From Cacajao melanocephalus (taxonomy: Eukaryota; Chordata; Mammalia; Primates; Pitheciidae), in assembly GCA_963573385.1 (NCBI GenBank), contig CAUYLG010038503.1:16846-80845 (forward strand): DNA of 64,000 bases, in the 5' to 3' direction. The first letter of the stretch is position 1; the number at the start of each line of letters is the position of its first letter. A program made the position numbers and the translations under genes. Below the pieces are notes generated by a model. It saw only the letters and a list, made by a program, of their open reading frames with translations. It did no database searches and was not told the DNA's origin. Below are positions 63,805 to 64,000 of this stretch, one piece after another.

Positions 63805-63925
63805 AATTTAACTCTTTTATTTTAAAGGTTAGGAAACTGAGACTCAGAGATGTGTCTATTCAAACTCCTACAACCAGTTCAAGCCAAAGATTTCGATCTC
63901 ATAATTCTTTACTCTGCAATGTGTC
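63805..63925 (-). mobile_element. MIR
   Basis: 'ttaggaaactgagactcagag', 'cctacaaccagttcaagcc' and 'gatttcgatctcataattc' match antisense MIR. Confidence 0.8.
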
Positions 63926-64000
63926 CATGCAATCGCCAAACGTTTAGCATTGTTAGAACAATTACCCTGGATAATCTCAAGAGTGGAGAATATAGTGGGG

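Overview
The window is nuclear DNA from a human or another ape or Old World primate. It carries many dimeric Alu elements in both orientations, free left Alu monomers, old mammalian repeats (MIR, L2, MER5, Tigger-type transposons, MaLR solo LTRs) and one short young-looking L1 insertion. Most of it is AT-rich and intergenic or intronic in character. I find no complete protein-coding gene. Nearly all long ORFs are readings of Alu sequence or shadows of GC-rich DNA. All repeat calls were made by eye against remembered consensus sequences, so edges are good to about 10-20 bases unless a target-site duplication (TSD) fixes them.

Layout: 1-30 kb is a repeat-studded flank, including a broken-up minus-strand L2 about 2 kb long (10.2-12.5 kb), a Tigger-type transposon with an Alu inside it (13.1-14.1 kb), and a MaLR LTR inside a MIR (22.7-23.3 kb). 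A 160-bp block is present twice at 29.7 and 30.2 kb. The only clear regulatory landmark is a CpG island at about 31.9-32.9 kb, with a smaller CpG-rich patch at 35.1-35.6 kb. Each contains a GTAAGT splice donor on the minus strand, preceded by a reading frame that stays open up to the donor. I infer alternative first exons of a minus-strand gene whose later exons would lie toward or beyond the left edge. I cannot name that gene.

The right half (36-64 kb) is repeat-dense: a fragment of U2 snRNA flanked by direct repeats, free left Alu monomers, a 245-bp pyrimidine tract grown from an Alu tail, back-to-back MaLR LTRs at 46.4-47.2 and 60.0-60.9 kb, Tigger-family elements with TA target duplications, an almost G/C-free stretch near 49.5 kb, and a four-Alu cluster in and next to a MER5 element at 62.0-63.1 kb. 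A possible terminal coding exon lies at 53.46-53.8 kb.

I see no previously undescribed biological system. The most unusual structures are the rearranged LTR at 58.8-58.9 kb with interleaved inverted repeats, the two head-to-tail Alu composites with shared outer TSDs, the U2 retrocopy, and the paired candidate first exons.
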